DNA of 64,000 nucleotides from Bradyrhizobium acaciae (GCF_020889785.1 NZ_JACMYK010000014.1:27976-91975); one strand, 5' to 3'; counted from the first letter of the stretch, positions 17,350 to 28,431 are shown. Made by a program: numbers and translations. Notes: a model not told the origin generated them from the sequence alone.

Positions 17350-20215
17350 GTGGACCCGTACAAGTCCGATCCATCCAATGTAGCAGCTTGGTCCCAGGTG
17401 CAGCACGCCGTCTTGGAAGAGCACCAGGGCGGCCATGCCGCGCAAGAAGGGTTTGAGCAGCACTTGGCCGAGGCGCGTTCACCCGATCCGGGTCCTGTCT
17501 CCCGTGGCGGCCGCAACTACCATCCCGATCTCTCTGCAGAACATCGAGACATTATCGATAAGGCGATTGCCCAATATGCGGATCAGAAAAAGCCAAGCCC
17601 GAAGACGGTTAAGCGCTATACTCAGGCGCTTCGCCGACTTGGAAATCATCTTGGCGCTCATCGCCAAACGATTGTGCTGGGGGACCACGAGTCCTTGGTC
17701 CGTTACGTCAAGACTTACTTTCCAAAGGACGAGGACGTGAAGAAAGGGTTGAATATCCTTCGTTCGTATCATGATCCGAGCTATGTAGCTTCTGGTGGGC
17801 GGCCGCGCACGATCCCCTCAGCGGAAGACGCGCCCCTCTCAGAGCGGCTTAATGCCAGCGGCATGACGTCGGGCAGCGCTGCTCGTCATGATCGTAGTCT
17901 TCGCAGATTTTCTAACGCCCTTAAATCTGCGGGCTACTCGATATCCGGGCTAGACCACGCTGCGCGCATTGAATTTGCTCAGAAGTTGTTCCCAAAGGAC
18001 GAGCATCTATTGTTCGCGTTAGGCAAGGTCGGCGATGCCGGCCACGTTTCCGGGGTGGGTGCGTCTCGGAAACCCCGCGGTCATGCTGTCCCGTCGCCCA
18101 CATTGCATCTTTATCCCGATGACGCCCGCATCATTGATAGCCTGGAAAAGGCAGAGCTGAGCCTGCTCAAATCCGAGGATACTAGCCGGAGAACAGTTGT
18201 TCAAAATCTGGCCGGCAACCAACGAAGATTCGGTGCTTGGCTCCAGAGGAACGGGCGAGGGAGCATAGTGAGCCGGCTCACCGGCACCAGTGAGCAGCAA
18301 GAGTCGTTGAATGACGATCACAGGGACTTCAAAAAAGCCAGTCGAAACGATGACATGGGCTTCGATCGTCTTCGGAGCTACCTATGCCTCGTCGAGGCGA
18401 ACGCTGCGCTGGGCGTCTCCCCTGAGCAGGCGGGTGGGGAGCCGCGGCGTGACGAGCCGGGCTCAACGTGGTCGCCGCACCTGCCGCACGATTTTGAGCG
18501 GCCGACGCCGGAAGCGGTACCAGAGGGGTCGTCGGCGATCTACCGAGGTCTCGACTCTTTCGTTGACCTGCCGCACACCTCGCAGGAAGTGAGAGACGAT
18601 GCTCAGTCAGCGCCGGTGGGTAGGGCTGCCGCCAGACCGCCGCTCGTCACCGGACCATCGGACGCGCCAGCTCAGTCGGCAGACACCTTCCGCGATCTTC
18701 AGTCTTTCGTTGATCTGCCGTACACGCCACAGCAGATGCGTGACGATGCTCAGTCAGCGCCGGTGGGTAGGGCTGCCGCCCCAGCTCAGTCGGCAGACAC
18801 CTTCCGCGGACTTCAGTCTTTCGTTGATCTGCCGTACACGCCGCAGCAGATGCGTGACGATGCTCAGTCAGCGCCGGTGGCTAGGGCTGTCGCCAAACCA
18901 CCGCTCTTCACCGGACCATCGGACACGCCAGCTCAGTCGGCAGACACCTTCCGCGGATCTTCAGTCTTTCGTTGATCTGCCGTACACGCCACAGCAGATG
19001 CGCGACGATGCTCAGTCCGCGCCGGTGGGTGGGGCTGCTGCCAAACCACCGCTCTTCACCGGACCATCGGACGCGCCAGCTCAGTCGGCGGACACCTTCC
19101 GCGGTCTTCAGTCTTTCGTTGATCTGCCGTACACGCCGCAGCAGATGCTTGACGATGCTCAGTCAGCGCCGGCGGGCGGGGCTGGCGCCAAACCGCCGCT
19201 CTTCACCGGACCAACGGACGCGCCAGCTCAGTCGACAGACACCTTCCGCGGTCTTCAGTCTTTCGTTGATCTGCCGTACACGCCACAGCAGATGCGTGAC
19301 GATGCTCAGTCAGCGGCGGTGCTCAGCCCTGCCGGTAAACCCGCGTTCTTCGTCGGGCGATCGGGCGTACCTCAGGCGCTTGAGGTCATCGGACACCGAG
19401 TCGACGCGGATTGGCGGGATGGCCGCCAGCCGGTGCCGGATTTCTTACGCGATGTCCTGGATAACATCGGGGTCCTGCCGCCCCGGTCCAGCGGCCCAAC
19501 CCAGGTCTCCGTCAATGGTGAGACCCGCTCGATCCCATTGGGGCCGCTAGGACGCCGCGGTGCGCAGGTCATCCATCATCCTCGCCCGTCTCCCGTCCCG
19601 GGTGCTCAGATCGGCCCCGCGGCGACCGTTGCCTCTTCCGGCCAGCGCAGCGGAGCCGTGCTGGGCCCCACGCAGTGGCTGGGTGACGAGCATATCCAGC
19701 GGGACTATGAGCTCCTGGCGCAGGAGTTGCTGCAGAACAATCCGGATCTCGCCGCCCGGACGCGGTTCGTGGATCCCCTGATAGCCCAAATGTTGCGATC
19801 CCCCTCCACGGAGATAGCCGAACGAGCATTAGGGTGGGTTCGTCATGATACCGCCGACTTCCTGTTTCTGCCGGTAAGCGATGCCAGCGATACGGATAGA
19901 CATCAGCGCGGCAGTCACTGGTCGCTGCTGCTGGTTGACCGCCGCAATTGGGGAGGGCCGATCGCCTTTCACTATGACTCCACCCAGGGATACAATGACA
20001 GGCCCGCAGCGGTACTCGCAGGACGGCTCGACGCTAACCTGCAACAGGCCCCGATAAGACAGCAGCAGAACGGTTATGACTGCGGCGTCTTTGTCGTGGA
20101 CGGTACCCGGGAACTTGTAAGACGATTGGCAGCAAGGCGGCCGGACCTGAACCTCAACAATCTTGTCATCAGTCGACCGGCACTGCGGGACCGACTAGGC
20201 GCTGGTGTCGGCTGA
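17350..20215 (+). pseudogene. nopD: NopD/XopD-like type III effector with Ulp1 (C48) SUMO-protease domain, +1 frameshifted
   Basis: NopD-type effectors enter host cells by type III secretion and remove SUMO from host proteins. The start (GTG, MDPYKSDPSN) lies about 45 bp after a tts box. Residues about 50-360 contain three related helical modules (YFPKDEDVKKGLNIL, LFPKDEHLLFALGKV and a diverged third). Next comes an array of 49-residue repeats. The C-terminal C48 protease domain has all catalytic parts: His in GSHWSLLLVDR, Asp in FHYDSTQGYN, and Gln and Cys in QQQNGYDCGVFV. A single extra base in the repeat array (18955-18958) ends the first frame at 18975 after 541 codons. The protease half is in another frame. 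Restored length would be about 954 residues. Confidence 0.88.
18550..19325 (+). repeat. Six tandem 147-bp coding repeats in the effector
   Basis: Units start at 18550, 18697, 18811, 18959, 19106 and 19253. Each encodes LQSFVDLPYTPQQMRDDAQ plus a Pro/Ala-rich linker. The steps are 147, 114, 148, 147 and 147 bp. Unit two lacks 33 bp (in frame), and the 148-bp step pinpoints the one-base insertion that breaks the gene. Confidence 0.95.
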
Positions 20216-21335
20216 ATAGGTCGCGCACCCGAGTGAAATGCGCTTCTGACCGATCGAAGATCCGCAATCGGTGTGTTCGCAAAGCACATAGTGTCTCACG
20301 TGAAGAACTGAGTACGCATACGACGAGACCACCTGAGCATGAACGCGGGCACAGCGAACTCCATGGATGCCATTGCGTGAAGGTCAGGCGACCTGCTGAT
20401 CGGCTGGCTTGTCGGCTCGGCGCAGGAGCTTCCATTGCCAGGGCAGCAATGCGCCATGATCAGCAACAAATGCTCGGCAGCACGTCGGGCTACCGAGACA
20501 CGCGAGGTCGCATTGTCCGGCAAGTTTGAGGACGGCCTCGCGGTGAGGAAAAAGTCGATCGGTAACACCGGTCAGCTTTGGATCGGTCAGGCTAAGCCAT
20601 CTTATCGCGCCTTGGCCCAATAAGGCGGCCGCATTTTTCGCGGCGCAACAGCACCGATCGCGGACTAACAGGCGTCGGCCTCACCTTTCTTTCGCCAATA
20701 TGCGTACATCACATTAAAAAGAAAATTGGAGGGATCGCGCCATTAAGGCTGAAGCGGTGGTCGCTCATCTTAACGTCAGCCGAAGCCTCTCTATGAGAGA
20801 TCATCGCGGGGGTCAATCGCAGCGTTCGCGGCTCGCGTCAAGCGCGGTGAAAGCTGCCGTTCATAGCGACAGACTCGTCCCTCCAACCTTGCGCCGAGAC
20901 CGGACGACGGCTACGAAGAGGAGCTTCGATCTGGTGTTCTCGCCAGCGCAAGGAGGCTCTGACAGCCTAGACAGCGCAGCGCGCCAAGTGTAGTAGGGCG
21001 ACCGTGGCAGAGACTGCTACGATGTCTCATAGTCCTCGACCGTTGAGCCTCTACGCCTAATACAAATCACGAACATGCCTGATTCGGAGTTTGTTCAAGC
21101 TTACCACACCCTGCTTGCTCACTTCCTTCCAGCAACACGTTAGTCTGCGGGCTTAGCTTCGAATAACCAGGCGAAGCCTCTCAAGGCGGCATCTGAACTA
21201 AATTTACAATAGTCGAGCTGCGTTGTCTTCTGACCACATATCACGGCGCGAGTTCCCATGATTGCCTCTTTTTTTACGATCGTCGCTCCTAAAAAACTAT
21301 GTTACAAGCCGCTCCTCTCAAAAGGAGCATTCACT
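20216..21335. other. Gene-poor stretch after the effector
   Basis: No secure gene. A 78-codon minus-strand frame (20384-20620) and a following one (20296-20568) overlap in different frames and could be a decayed coding remnant. I could not assign a family. Confidence 0.35.
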
Positions 21336-21521
21336 GTGAAAAAAGCAACCAAGAAACGCGTTAAGCGGCGCGAGTGGACCAAGGCAGATATCAAGGAGCT
21401 CAAAGTCCATTCGAAGGCTCGGACTCCCGTCATAAAAATTGCAAAAATGACCAAACGCAGCGTCGGTGCGTTGCGCCAGAAGGCGTTAAATCTCGGAATA
21501 GGACTCGGACATCAGCGGTAG
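21336..21521 (+). CDS. Small basic helix-turn-helix-like protein
   Basis: A 61-residue, strongly basic protein starting at GTG 21336 behind an AAAGGAG site with 8-nt spacing. The frame is open 78 nt further upstream without a ribosome site. After a Lys-rich start (KKATKKRVKRREWTK), the segment DIKELKVHSKARTPVIKIAK and RSVGALRQKALNLGIGLG reads as a helix-turn-helix of the SANT/Myb-like type. That type is common in small rhizobial proteins of unknown function. It is probably nucleic-acid binding. It stands alone, flanked by gene-poor DNA. Confidence 0.7.
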   Translation: MKKATKKRVKRREWTKADIKELKVHSKARTPVIKIAKMTKRSVGALRQKALNLGIGLGHQR

Positions 21522-21957
21522 CTTACTTAGCAGCGCTGGTAGCCGGCACAAAAGGGCGGCTCGCAGGCCGTCCTTTACGGCCGTTGAAATTGTTTTGCAC
21601 GGGCTGCCAATTGCTTTGTGGAAAGAGCTTTTCACGCGTTTGGTCTGTCACTCTCGAGGAAAGGTCTCCAGTGCTTCGTGATCCTTGAGGTTTAAAGGAG
21701 TACGGCTGCGAAGGCCGCTTTGCCCGGTATGATCGAGAGCGACGAGACAATCGCATGACCGGTCCTGCTTCGAATGTTTCAAGGTTGGAAATTGTTTCGA
21801 TGGTCGCTCGTTCCCGTTAAGGGGTCGAGGAATGCGGCGGATGGCTGTCAAGGGCCTCGATTGTTCTCGGAGACGGCGAGAAGGGGCGCTCCAATGAGCA
21901 AACCGCATCGCTGCAAGTCTTGACACCCACGCCGCCGCAATTGAAGCTCATGCTAGG
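21522..21957. other. Non-coding stretch
   Basis: Nothing recognisable; the open frames on both strands lack ribosome sites and protein-like composition. Confidence 0.45.
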
Positions 21958-22206
21958 CTAAAGCTTTGGCGTAAAGGGTGGCCGCGGAGTTTGTTGGTGA
22001 ACTTGAGCTGCCAAGCGATAAGGCGCGCTCAGCAGCAACTGAAAAAGCGCTCTGTTGGCTTGATAGACGGCGGCGGAGCGATTGCGTGCGAAACCCATCA
22101 TCACCTGCGCGCCTTCGGCGGTGTGGACGGACCATAACCACCTTCGACCGCGCCGCCTCACGAAATATTCGAAGGCCGGGAGAGTCGGATGGTTAGCCAG
22201 CTTCAT
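21958..22206 (-). CDS. Small conserved hypothetical protein coupled to MarR gene
   Basis: An 82-residue soluble protein (MKLANHPTLPAFEYFVRRRGRRWLWSVHTAEG, split here by its Trp-rich centre). The core WLWSVHTAEGAQVMMGFA, then a helix rich in Ala/Arg (RNRSAAVYQANRALFQLLLSA), resembles short proteins widespread in Bradyrhizobium. Their function is unknown. Its ATG overlaps the stop of the MarR-like gene by four bases (ATGA), which implies translational coupling and a shared transcript. Confidence 0.65.
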   Translation of the reverse strand: MKLANHPTLPAFEYFVRRRGRRWLWSVHTAEGAQVMMGFARNRSAAVYQANRALFQLLLSAPYRLAAQVHQQTPRPPFTPKL

Positions 22207-22754
22207 TTCTGACGATTGCTCGTTTTGGTCTTCTGGATGCCGGAGCGGGCCTTCTCCAAGCGATGCCTCACTGCGGCCAGCCCGGCAATGAACTCGCTTG
22301 ATCCGTCAGGGCCGAATTCGTCAAAAGCCTGTACATCCTGCGCTTCCTCTCGAGGCGTCAAACTTGCGAGATGCTTGCGCGTTTTGGCGGTCAGCGACAT
22401 CTGAACTACTCGCGCATCGGCTGTGGAGGGTTTGCGCCGCAGGAATCCCTTTTTCTCCAAGACTTTTGAGTGGGTCGTGACGAAAGAAGGATCGACGTGC
22501 ATCAACCGTGACACCAGGTTGACGGACACACCTTTTTCTTTGCCCAGATAGTCCACTGCCATCAGGATCATCCACTGTGGCCCAGTGATGCCAAGCATAT
22601 TGGCACGGAATTTGGCGAGTTCTTCGAGGCAGGCACTGATCGATCTGATCTCCCACATGAACGGCCGGAATATCTCCTGTCCCTCAGTGGAGATACGATA
22701 AGGCGCGGTTGCTGGACTAGGTAAATCCGGCGGCATTGTGGGCCAGGGTTCCAT
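22203..22754 (-). CDS. MarR-family transcriptional regulator
   Basis: A 183-residue winged-helix DNA-binding protein. The core runs from MWEIRSISACLEELAKFRANM through the recognition region VSVNLVSRLMHVDPSFVTTHSKVLEKKGFL. It ends in the wing (RKPSTADARVVQMSLTAKTRKHL), which is the MarR layout. Such proteins usually repress nearby or detoxification genes in response to a small molecule. Here the only tightly linked gene is the 82-residue one downstream. The start could also be the Met at residue 7, since no well-spaced ribosome site favours the first. Confidence 0.85.
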   Translation of the reverse strand: MEPWPTMPPDLPSPATAPYRISTEGQEIFRPFMWEIRSISACLEELAKFRANMLGITGPQWMILMAVDYLGKEKGVSVNLVSRLMHVDPSFVTTHSKVLEKKGFLRRKPSTADARVVQMSLTAKTRKHLASLTPREEAQDVQAFDEFGPDGSSEFIAGLAAVRHRLEKARSGIQKTKTSNRQK

Positions 22755-23337
22755 CCTTTACAAACCTTCCATTAGCGCGGATTAGAAATCGGGACAACGC
22801 CGCGAGAGCAAGCGACTCAGATACTTGGTACAGATCGGACGGATTGTGGGACTTGCGACAGCAAGGTTGGTAGACGTGCAAAACGCTGATTGTGTTGGCC
22901 GAGCAGCGGCAGGCAGTTGCGCCGGGACCGATATCGCGCGCTGAAGAACTTCTCCGGTGTACGCCGAGCATCAGCGAGGTGCATGTCGCATTTATGTTTT
23001 CAATGGCCTGGCAAGCGGCATCGCGTCGATCGTATTTAGTATAGTCCCATGCGCCGCGGTCGTTACCCGTAAACTTCCGTATAGTTCATTCCATCCTTCC
23101 CATATGCGCAGCAAACCTTCGTGCAGTTGCCTGGTCCTTGACTTGGTCTCTACTGTCGAGCAATCGGGGGCGACCGCAGCTGGCAAACGCTAGCGATCCC
23201 GCCCAATCGATTGAACGTAACGGCTCTCAAATCATGAGTGGCAGGCGTAGCAGTAACGCTTGGTATGCGAGCGGCCGCCTCAACTGGCCGTTCGCTCAAT
23301 CGAACGCGGTTCGCATTTCAAGTATGGGGCCTGAATT
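22755..23337. other. Upstream region of the sulfotransferase gene
   Basis: No gene seen. CAATCGATT at 23204-23212 recalls the 3' part of a nod box, but the remaining nod-box positions do not fit. Confidence 0.4.
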
Positions 23338-24597
23338 ATGAGTTGTGCTTTTGGCGGTTCGCCTGTGGTCTGCTTTCTCCTCGGGCTTCCACGAGCCGGG
23401 ACAACACTCCTGGCACACCTGCTCCAAAGCCATCCAGAGGTCATGGCTCCGCCTGAACCCTGGTTGATGTTGGCACTTGAAGCCTTCGGAAGGGTGGATA
23501 AACGCCACCCGGCAGGATCTTTGCTGATTGAGAGCGCAACCTCCGAATTCCTGGGGCGCATCGATCGGACGACTGCCAGCCGCGCTTTCGCCGATGCAGC
23601 ATACGGTCAGTATCTGGCAGCAGCGGGCAAGCGGATCATCGTAGACAAAACGCCACGTTACTGGGCGGCGCTCGAATTCCTTGAACGTGTCTATCCAGAA
23701 GCGCCACACATCCTTTTGATGCGCAATCCTTATGCCATCGCGGCTTCACTGAAATCCACGTGGGGCATCCCGCTTCGAGCCGAAAGCTCCTACTCGGTCA
23801 GCGTATCTAGTCTCGCCGATCTCATGCTTCGTCTGCCCGATGGCCTAATATCTTCATTTGCCGATTTGGTTCTGGGCCTTCCGAGGCTCGCCGCGCACCG
23901 CACGCGCCCGCGCACACAGCTGGTGCGATATGAGCTGCTCGTGACGCAACCAGACGAAGAGATTAGGCGCCTGCTAAGCGGACTCGGCTGTGATCCCGCG
24001 GCGGCCGCATCGGCGAGCATGGGACAAGTAGATTATCTTCGATCCAGCAGCTTTGGGGATCGAAAGATCCTGGAACGAAACTCGGTCGATCAAAGCTCTG
24101 TCAAGACATGGCAATCCCAACTAAGCATCGAAGAAATGCAAACCGTGACCGATCTGGTCGGCACCGAGCTCTTGAAAGAACTCGGCTATGAGGCGGAACT
24201 GCTGCATGCACAGCAAGCCGGAGTTGTGGATAGGGGGCCTCAGCTAACTGAACTCTATCGACACACCTTCCGAACCTGGTGGGATTTGCGAACTGGCAAG
24301 GCCGGAGCATCGTCCGGGCCATCACAATCCGAGCAAGTCCACACTGCTCCGCAGCTTCCAGAGAACCTTCGTTCCACGTGCGACATGTCCGTGGTGCAGG
24401 CGCAAGATCTGTCCGCCGCCAGCGTTGCGGAAAATTTGCGCCTGGCCGATCCAATGAAAGCGCAGCTGCAGCAGGCACTTTTGGCGTCAGAAGCTGATCG
24501 AGCTGCAGGGCTGGATGCTATTCGGACTCGTGATGCGGCTATCGAGATCTTGCGTGGCGAGGTCGCGCGGCTTGAGCAGATCATCAATATGGCTTAG
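23338..24597 (+). CDS. noeE: NoeE-like Nod-factor sulfotransferase
   Basis: A 419-residue PAPS-dependent sulfotransferase. The 5'-phosphosulfate loop is FLLGLPRAGTTLLAHLLQ near residue 15. The 3'-phosphate site is HILLMRNPYAIAASLK near residue 125, with VDKTPRYW between them. The last 70 residues form a probable helical coil. The length matches NoeE, which sulfates the fucose of Nod factors in NGR234, rather than NodH (about 250 residues). The adjacent nodP and nodQ would make its donor PAPS. No good nod box was seen upstream. Sulfotransferase is certain; the exact acceptor is inference. Confidence 0.72.
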   Translation: MSCAFGGSPVVCFLLGLPRAGTTLLAHLLQSHPEVMAPPEPWLMLALEAFGRVDKRHPAGSLLIESATSEFLGRIDRTTASRAFADAAYGQYLAAAGKRIIVDKTPRYWAALEFLERVYPEAPHILLMRNPYAIAASLKSTWGIPLRAESSYSVSVSSLADLMLRLPDGLISSFADLVLGLPRLAAHRTRPRTQLVRYELLVTQPDEEIRRLLSGLGCDPAAAASASMGQVDYLRSSSFGDRKILERNSVDQSSVKTWQSQLSIEEMQTVTDLVGTELLKELGYEAELLHAQQAGVVDRGPQLTELYRHTFRTWWDLRTGKAGASSGPSQSEQVHTAPQLPENLRSTCDMSVVQAQDLSAASVAENLRLADPMKAQLQQALLASEADRAAGLDAIRTRDAAIEILRGEVARLEQIINMA

Positions 24598-24861
24598 GGT
24601 GATCTGGATGCTTGCGATCAAAACACGCTGGCTGATTTAGCCAGGATTCCTCCGCCCAACGAGCTGATCTGCGCCAATAGCGTGTGAGGCAGGCGCCGGC
24701 GGTACGACGGTGGAATGCGACATGCCCGGAGAGTGTCAGTCAGTCCGCCGCCCAACCGGCATTTGATCGCTTGGATAGCGACGCGCACCGGCGAGCTCGC
24801 ACCTGACGTTCCTCCTGGGCCGGGGCTGCAGAACCGAGATCCTGCATCGAAAAGAACATAT

Positions 24862-25761
24862 ATGCTGCCAAACCATCTGCGACGTCTTGAAGCTGAATCG
24901 ATCGAAATCATGCGTGAGGTGGCCGCCGAGTTCAAAAGGCCGGTCATGCTTTACTCGATCGGAAAGGACTCGAGCGTGCTGCTGCACATTGCAATCAAGG
25001 CGTTCTATCCGGCAAAATTGCCTTTCCCCCTGCTTCACGTCGACACGACTTGGAAGTTCCGCGAGATGATCAGCTTCCGGGACGCGACGGCCAAGCGGCT
25101 CGGCGTCGAGCTGATCGTCCATGTGAATGAGGAGGGCATTGCGCGCGGGATCAATCCGATCGACTCCGGCTCGACGCTTCATACCCAGGTGATGAAGACC
25201 GACGCCCTGAAGCAGGCGCTCGAGCTTTACGGATTTGATGCCGCTCTTGGCGGAGCCAGGCGTGACGAGGAAAAGAGCCGCGCCAAGGAACGGATACTGT
25301 CCTTCCGTTCGGCCGGACACGTATGGGACCCCCGCAACCAGCGGCCGGAGCTCTGGAGCCTGTTCAACACGCGGATACGCCAGGGCGAAAGCATGCGCGT
25401 GTTCGCGATGTCAAACTGGACCGAGCTCGACGTATGGGAATACATCATGCTCGAAAAGATCCCGGTCGTCCCGCTCTACTTCGCAAAGCAAAGACCGACG
25501 GTGCGCCGAAATGGCGCGACGATCATGGTGGACGACAAGCGATTGCCGCTCAACTGCGATGAGACGCCGCAAATGCGCATGATCCGCTTTCGCACGCTGG
25601 GATGTTATCCTTTGAGCGGGGCAATTGAATCCGATGCGACGACGATCGAGGACATCGTCGCAGAAATGCGGACAGCGACGGTGTCGGAGCGTCAGGGACG
25701 CCTGATTGATACGGATGAAGCCGCTTCGATGGAGAAGAAGAAGCGGGAAGGCTACTTTTGA
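24862..25761 (+). CDS. nodP: Sulfate adenylyltransferase small subunit NodP/CysD
   Basis: With NodQ it forms APS from ATP and sulfate in the cytoplasm. The start at 24862 ([20 protein letters not shown]) gives 299 residues, the usual length; the frame upstream is not conserved in character. The PP-loop [17 protein letters not shown] is present, as are the conserved [26 protein letters not shown] and the C-terminal KKKREGYF. Its stop overlaps the nodQ start (TGATG). The position after a Nod-type sulfotransferase favours nodP over a housekeeping cysD. Confidence 0.92.
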   Translation: MLPNHLRRLEAESIEIMREVAAEFKRPVMLYSIGKDSSVLLHIAIKAFYPAKLPFPLLHVDTTWKFREMISFRDATAKRLGVELIVHVNEEGIARGINPIDSGSTLHTQVMKTDALKQALELYGFDAALGGARRDEEKSRAKERILSFRSAGHVWDPRNQRPELWSLFNTRIRQGESMRVFAMSNWTELDVWEYIMLEKIPVVPLYFAKQRPTVRRNGATIMVDDKRLPLNCDETPQMRMIRFRTLGCYPLSGAIESDATTIEDIVAEMRTATVSERQGRLIDTDEAASMEKKKREGYF

Positions 25762-27647
25762 TGACTTCCATAGCAATGTCGAAACCTGTCCACCCTAGTG
25801 CAAGGGACCAGCTGCGATTCATAACATGCGGCTCGGTGGACGACGGAAAATCGACCCTGATCGGTCGGTTGCTGCACGACAGCAAGATGATCTACCAAGA
25901 TCAGCTCACGGCGGTGAAACGCGACAGCATCAGGCACGGCAGCGCCGACATCGACTTCGCGCTGCTCGTCGACGGGCTCGAGGCTGAGCGGGAGCAGGGC
26001 ATCACGATCGACGTCGCCTATCGCTTCTTCACGACGCCGCGGCGCTCTTTCATGGTGGCTGACACTCCCGGTCACGAGCAGTACACCCGCAACATGGCAA
26101 CTGGCGCCTCGAATGCGCAGCTCGCAATCATCCTGATCGATGCCCGCAAGGGCGTGTTGGTTCAGACCCGCCGCCACTCCTTCATCTGTTCGCTGCTTGG
26201 CATTCGCCACGTTGTTCTGGCAGTGAACAAGATCGACCTTGTCGCATACAGCAAGGTTGCTTTCGATCGGATCGTCGCCAGCTATCTGGCCTTTGCCGCT
26301 GGCCTTGGCTTTAGCTCGATTGTTCCGATCCCGATCTCTGCCCGCCACGGCGACAACGTCGTTGACCGGTCCGCTCATACCAAGTGGTATCATGGTCCAT
26401 GCCTGATGGAGCATTTGGAGAGCATCGATATCCAGTCCGACACTGCAAGCCAGGCTTTCCGCTTTCCGGTCCAATGGGTGAACCGGCCCGACCCGGATTT
26501 TCGCGGCTACGCCGGATCGGTGGCTTCCGGCAGGATCTCGGCAGGCGACGAGATCGTTGTCGCCGCATCCGGACGGACCACCCGCATCAAGCGGATCGTG
26601 ACCCATGGTGGCGACCTTGTCGACGCTGAAGCCGGCGATGCCGTCACCATTACGCTGGAAGACGAGATCGATATCGGCCGTGGCGATCTTCTGTCGCGGC
26701 CAACCGAACGACCCAGCGTCGCCGACCAATTCGCCGCTTATCTGATCTGGATGGACAACGAGCCGCTGGCTCCCGGACGAAATTACATCCTGCGGATTGG
26801 CTCGCAGACGGTCGCCGGCAGCATTACCGCAATCAGGCATCGGATCGATGTCAACACATGTGAGCACCTGGCTGCCGAGACGCTTTCTCTCAACGAGATC
26901 GCGTTCTGCAATGTTGCGACCACACTGCCCGCCGCATTCGATCCTTACGACGTTAACCGGAAAACCGGATCATTTATCGTCATTGATCGTTACACCAATC
27001 GTACGGTCGGCGCCGGCATGATTGCGTTTCCACTGCGGCGGGCCACCAATGTTCCCTGGCAGGCGCTTTCGGTGGGCAGGGGTGAGCGCGCCGCGCTCAA
27101 GGGTCAGAAGCCTTGCGTCGTCTGGTTCACCGGTCTGTCTGGCGCGGGAAAGTCGACGATCGCCAACATGGTTGATCAGAAGCTGCTCGCAATGTCGCGG
27201 CATGCCATGCTGCTAGATGGTGACAACCTCCGGAACGGATTGAACGCGGACCTAGGCTTCTCGAAGGCTGAGCGGGAGGAGAACATTCGGCGCGTCGGAC
27301 ACGTTGCCAAGTTGATGCTGGATAGCGGCTTGATCGTGATCTGCTCGTTCATCTCCCCCTACAGGTCCGAACGAGACATGGTTCGCAGCCTGATTGGCAA
27401 GGACGAGTTCATCGAAGTCTTTGTCGATACGCCAATCGAGGAATGCGCAAGGCGGGATCCAAAAGGTCTCTACTCAAAGGCAAAAGCCGGTGAGATCAAG
27501 AACTTCACAGGCATCGATGCGTCCTACGAAGCGCCGATAAGGCCGGAAATTCATCTCAGGACGATGGAGCAGGCCCCAGAGCAAGCAGCGGAAGTCGTCG
27601 TCGACGCCGTGATGGCGCGCGCACTCCTCTGCGATGAGCGGCGATAA
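25761..27647 (+). CDS. nodQ: Bifunctional ATP sulfurylase GTPase subunit / APS kinase NodQ
   Basis: Makes PAPS, the sulfate donor. 628 residues from the ATG at 25761, which overlaps nodP by one base. Residues about 20-430 are the CysN-type GTPase (P-loop [10 protein letters not shown]3 [13 protein letters not shown]4 NKIDL) with EF-Tu-like barrels. Residues about 445-628 are the CysC-type APS kinase (P-loop GLSGAGKST, then [13 protein letters not shown]). This fused N-C arrangement and length are those of NodQ. No disruption seen. It should act with NodP and the upstream sulfotransferase. Confidence 0.93.
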   Translation: MTSIAMSKPVHPSARDQLRFITCGSVDDGKSTLIGRLLHDSKMIYQDQLTAVKRDSIRHGSADIDFALLVDGLEAEREQGITIDVAYRFFTTPRRSFMVADTPGHEQYTRNMATGASNAQLAIILIDARKGVLVQTRRHSFICSLLGIRHVVLAVNKIDLVAYSKVAFDRIVASYLAFAAGLGFSSIVPIPISARHGDNVVDRSAHTKWYHGPCLMEHLESIDIQSDTASQAFRFPVQWVNRPDPDFRGYAGSVASGRISAGDEIVVAASGRTTRIKRIVTHGGDLVDAEAGDAVTITLEDEIDIGRGDLLSRPTERPSVADQFAAYLIWMDNEPLAPGRNYILRIGSQTVAGSITAIRHRIDVNTCEHLAAETLSLNEIAFCNVATTLPAAFDPYDVNRKTGSFIVIDRYTNRTVGAGMIAFPLRRATNVPWQALSVGRGERAALKGQKPCVVWFTGLSGAGKSTIANMVDQKLLAMSRHAMLLDGDNLRNGLNADLGFSKAEREENIRRVGHVAKLMLDSGLIVICSFISPYRSERDMVRSLIGKDEFIEVFVDTPIEECARRDPKGLYSKAKAGEIKNFTGIDASYEAPIRPEIHLRTMEQAPEQAAEVVVDAVMARALLCDERR

Positions 27648-27760
27648 ACCTGTCGCTTCGTCGTCGCGGATGCCGCTCACCAGCCTACTGGTCCGGCAAA
27701 GGCGACTCGGGTTAATTGGGAGCATCGATCGGACTCGTCGATGCTGAAGGATTAAGATGG

Positions 27761-28066
27761 TTGCATCCATCTCGTCGATTGCCCGCTTTCGGCTATGTGT
27801 TCGCAGTCGACGGTCAATTGAAAACCGAATTCGCGACAAGAGACGGCGCCTGGGCGGGAGCGCAAGAGCTCAAGAAGTGCCGTCCCCTGCTCCAGGTCAG
27901 AGTCTATGACGCCATGAACGAAGGACAGAGAGGAAGTCAGCTTTCCAGTCGCACGAGGGTTTCAACCGACCTTTTTTCTGCATGTGCGGCTAGCGCGGCG
28001 CCGGGTCCTCGTGCAGCAGAGCCGCAGTGTCCTGGCGCCTCGATCTCGTCCGCAATCCGGGATTGA
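27761..28066 (+). CDS. Small conserved protein with abnormal C-terminal tail
   Basis: The conserved core is AFGYVFAVDGQLKTEF, RDGAWAGAQELKKCRP and LLQVRVYDAMNE. It resembles a family of about 70 residues common in bradyrhizobia with no known role. Here translation would start at TTG (27761 or 27779), and the frame runs on about 45 residues past the core in low-complexity sequence. Both features suggest the gene lost its normal start and stop. It may be a pseudogene. Confidence 0.4.
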   Translation: MHPSRRLPAFGYVFAVDGQLKTEFATRDGAWAGAQELKKCRPLLQVRVYDAMNEGQRGSQLSSRTRVSTDLFSACAASAAPGPRAAEPQCPGASISSAIRD

Positions 28067-28431
28067 GGAGCAAAGTACCTTTTTTCCTGGGCCACGGTGT
28101 CTCTCGATCTTCGCCAACGAGTCGCGCGACGCCGGCTGACGGCGGGATAGAAGCCGCACGAAGCGGTCCAGCGCGTTAGCGCAGCAGAGCGGCACGAAAC
28201 CTGCACCGCGAGGGTGCACTAGCCCTGAGAAGTAGGAAATGCACTCATCTCCACTGCCGTTGCGACCATCGCGATTGTCCATTTCGTGCTGCGAATGGTC
28301 ATGATCATCGGATGCTGTATCCGTCGGTTCGTCTTCAGCCTGAACGAGCCGGCTTTGACGCGCGCGGCACTTATGCAACGAGGGACGTTCGTGGTCGAAC
28401 TCATCCTTGAATGCGCTGCCGAGGCAAGATC
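28067..28431. other. Upstream region of the metal permease
   Basis: No gene or recognisable riboswitch or metal-regulator site was found by eye. Confidence 0.4.

Noticed and set aside
18599..18956. Start of the second long frame in the effector as an independent gene start
   Set aside because: Before the frameshift point this frame is only a shadow of the true repeat frame.
23204..23212. CAATCGATT resembling part of a nod box before the sulfotransferase
   Set aside because: The other conserved nod-box blocks and spacing are absent.
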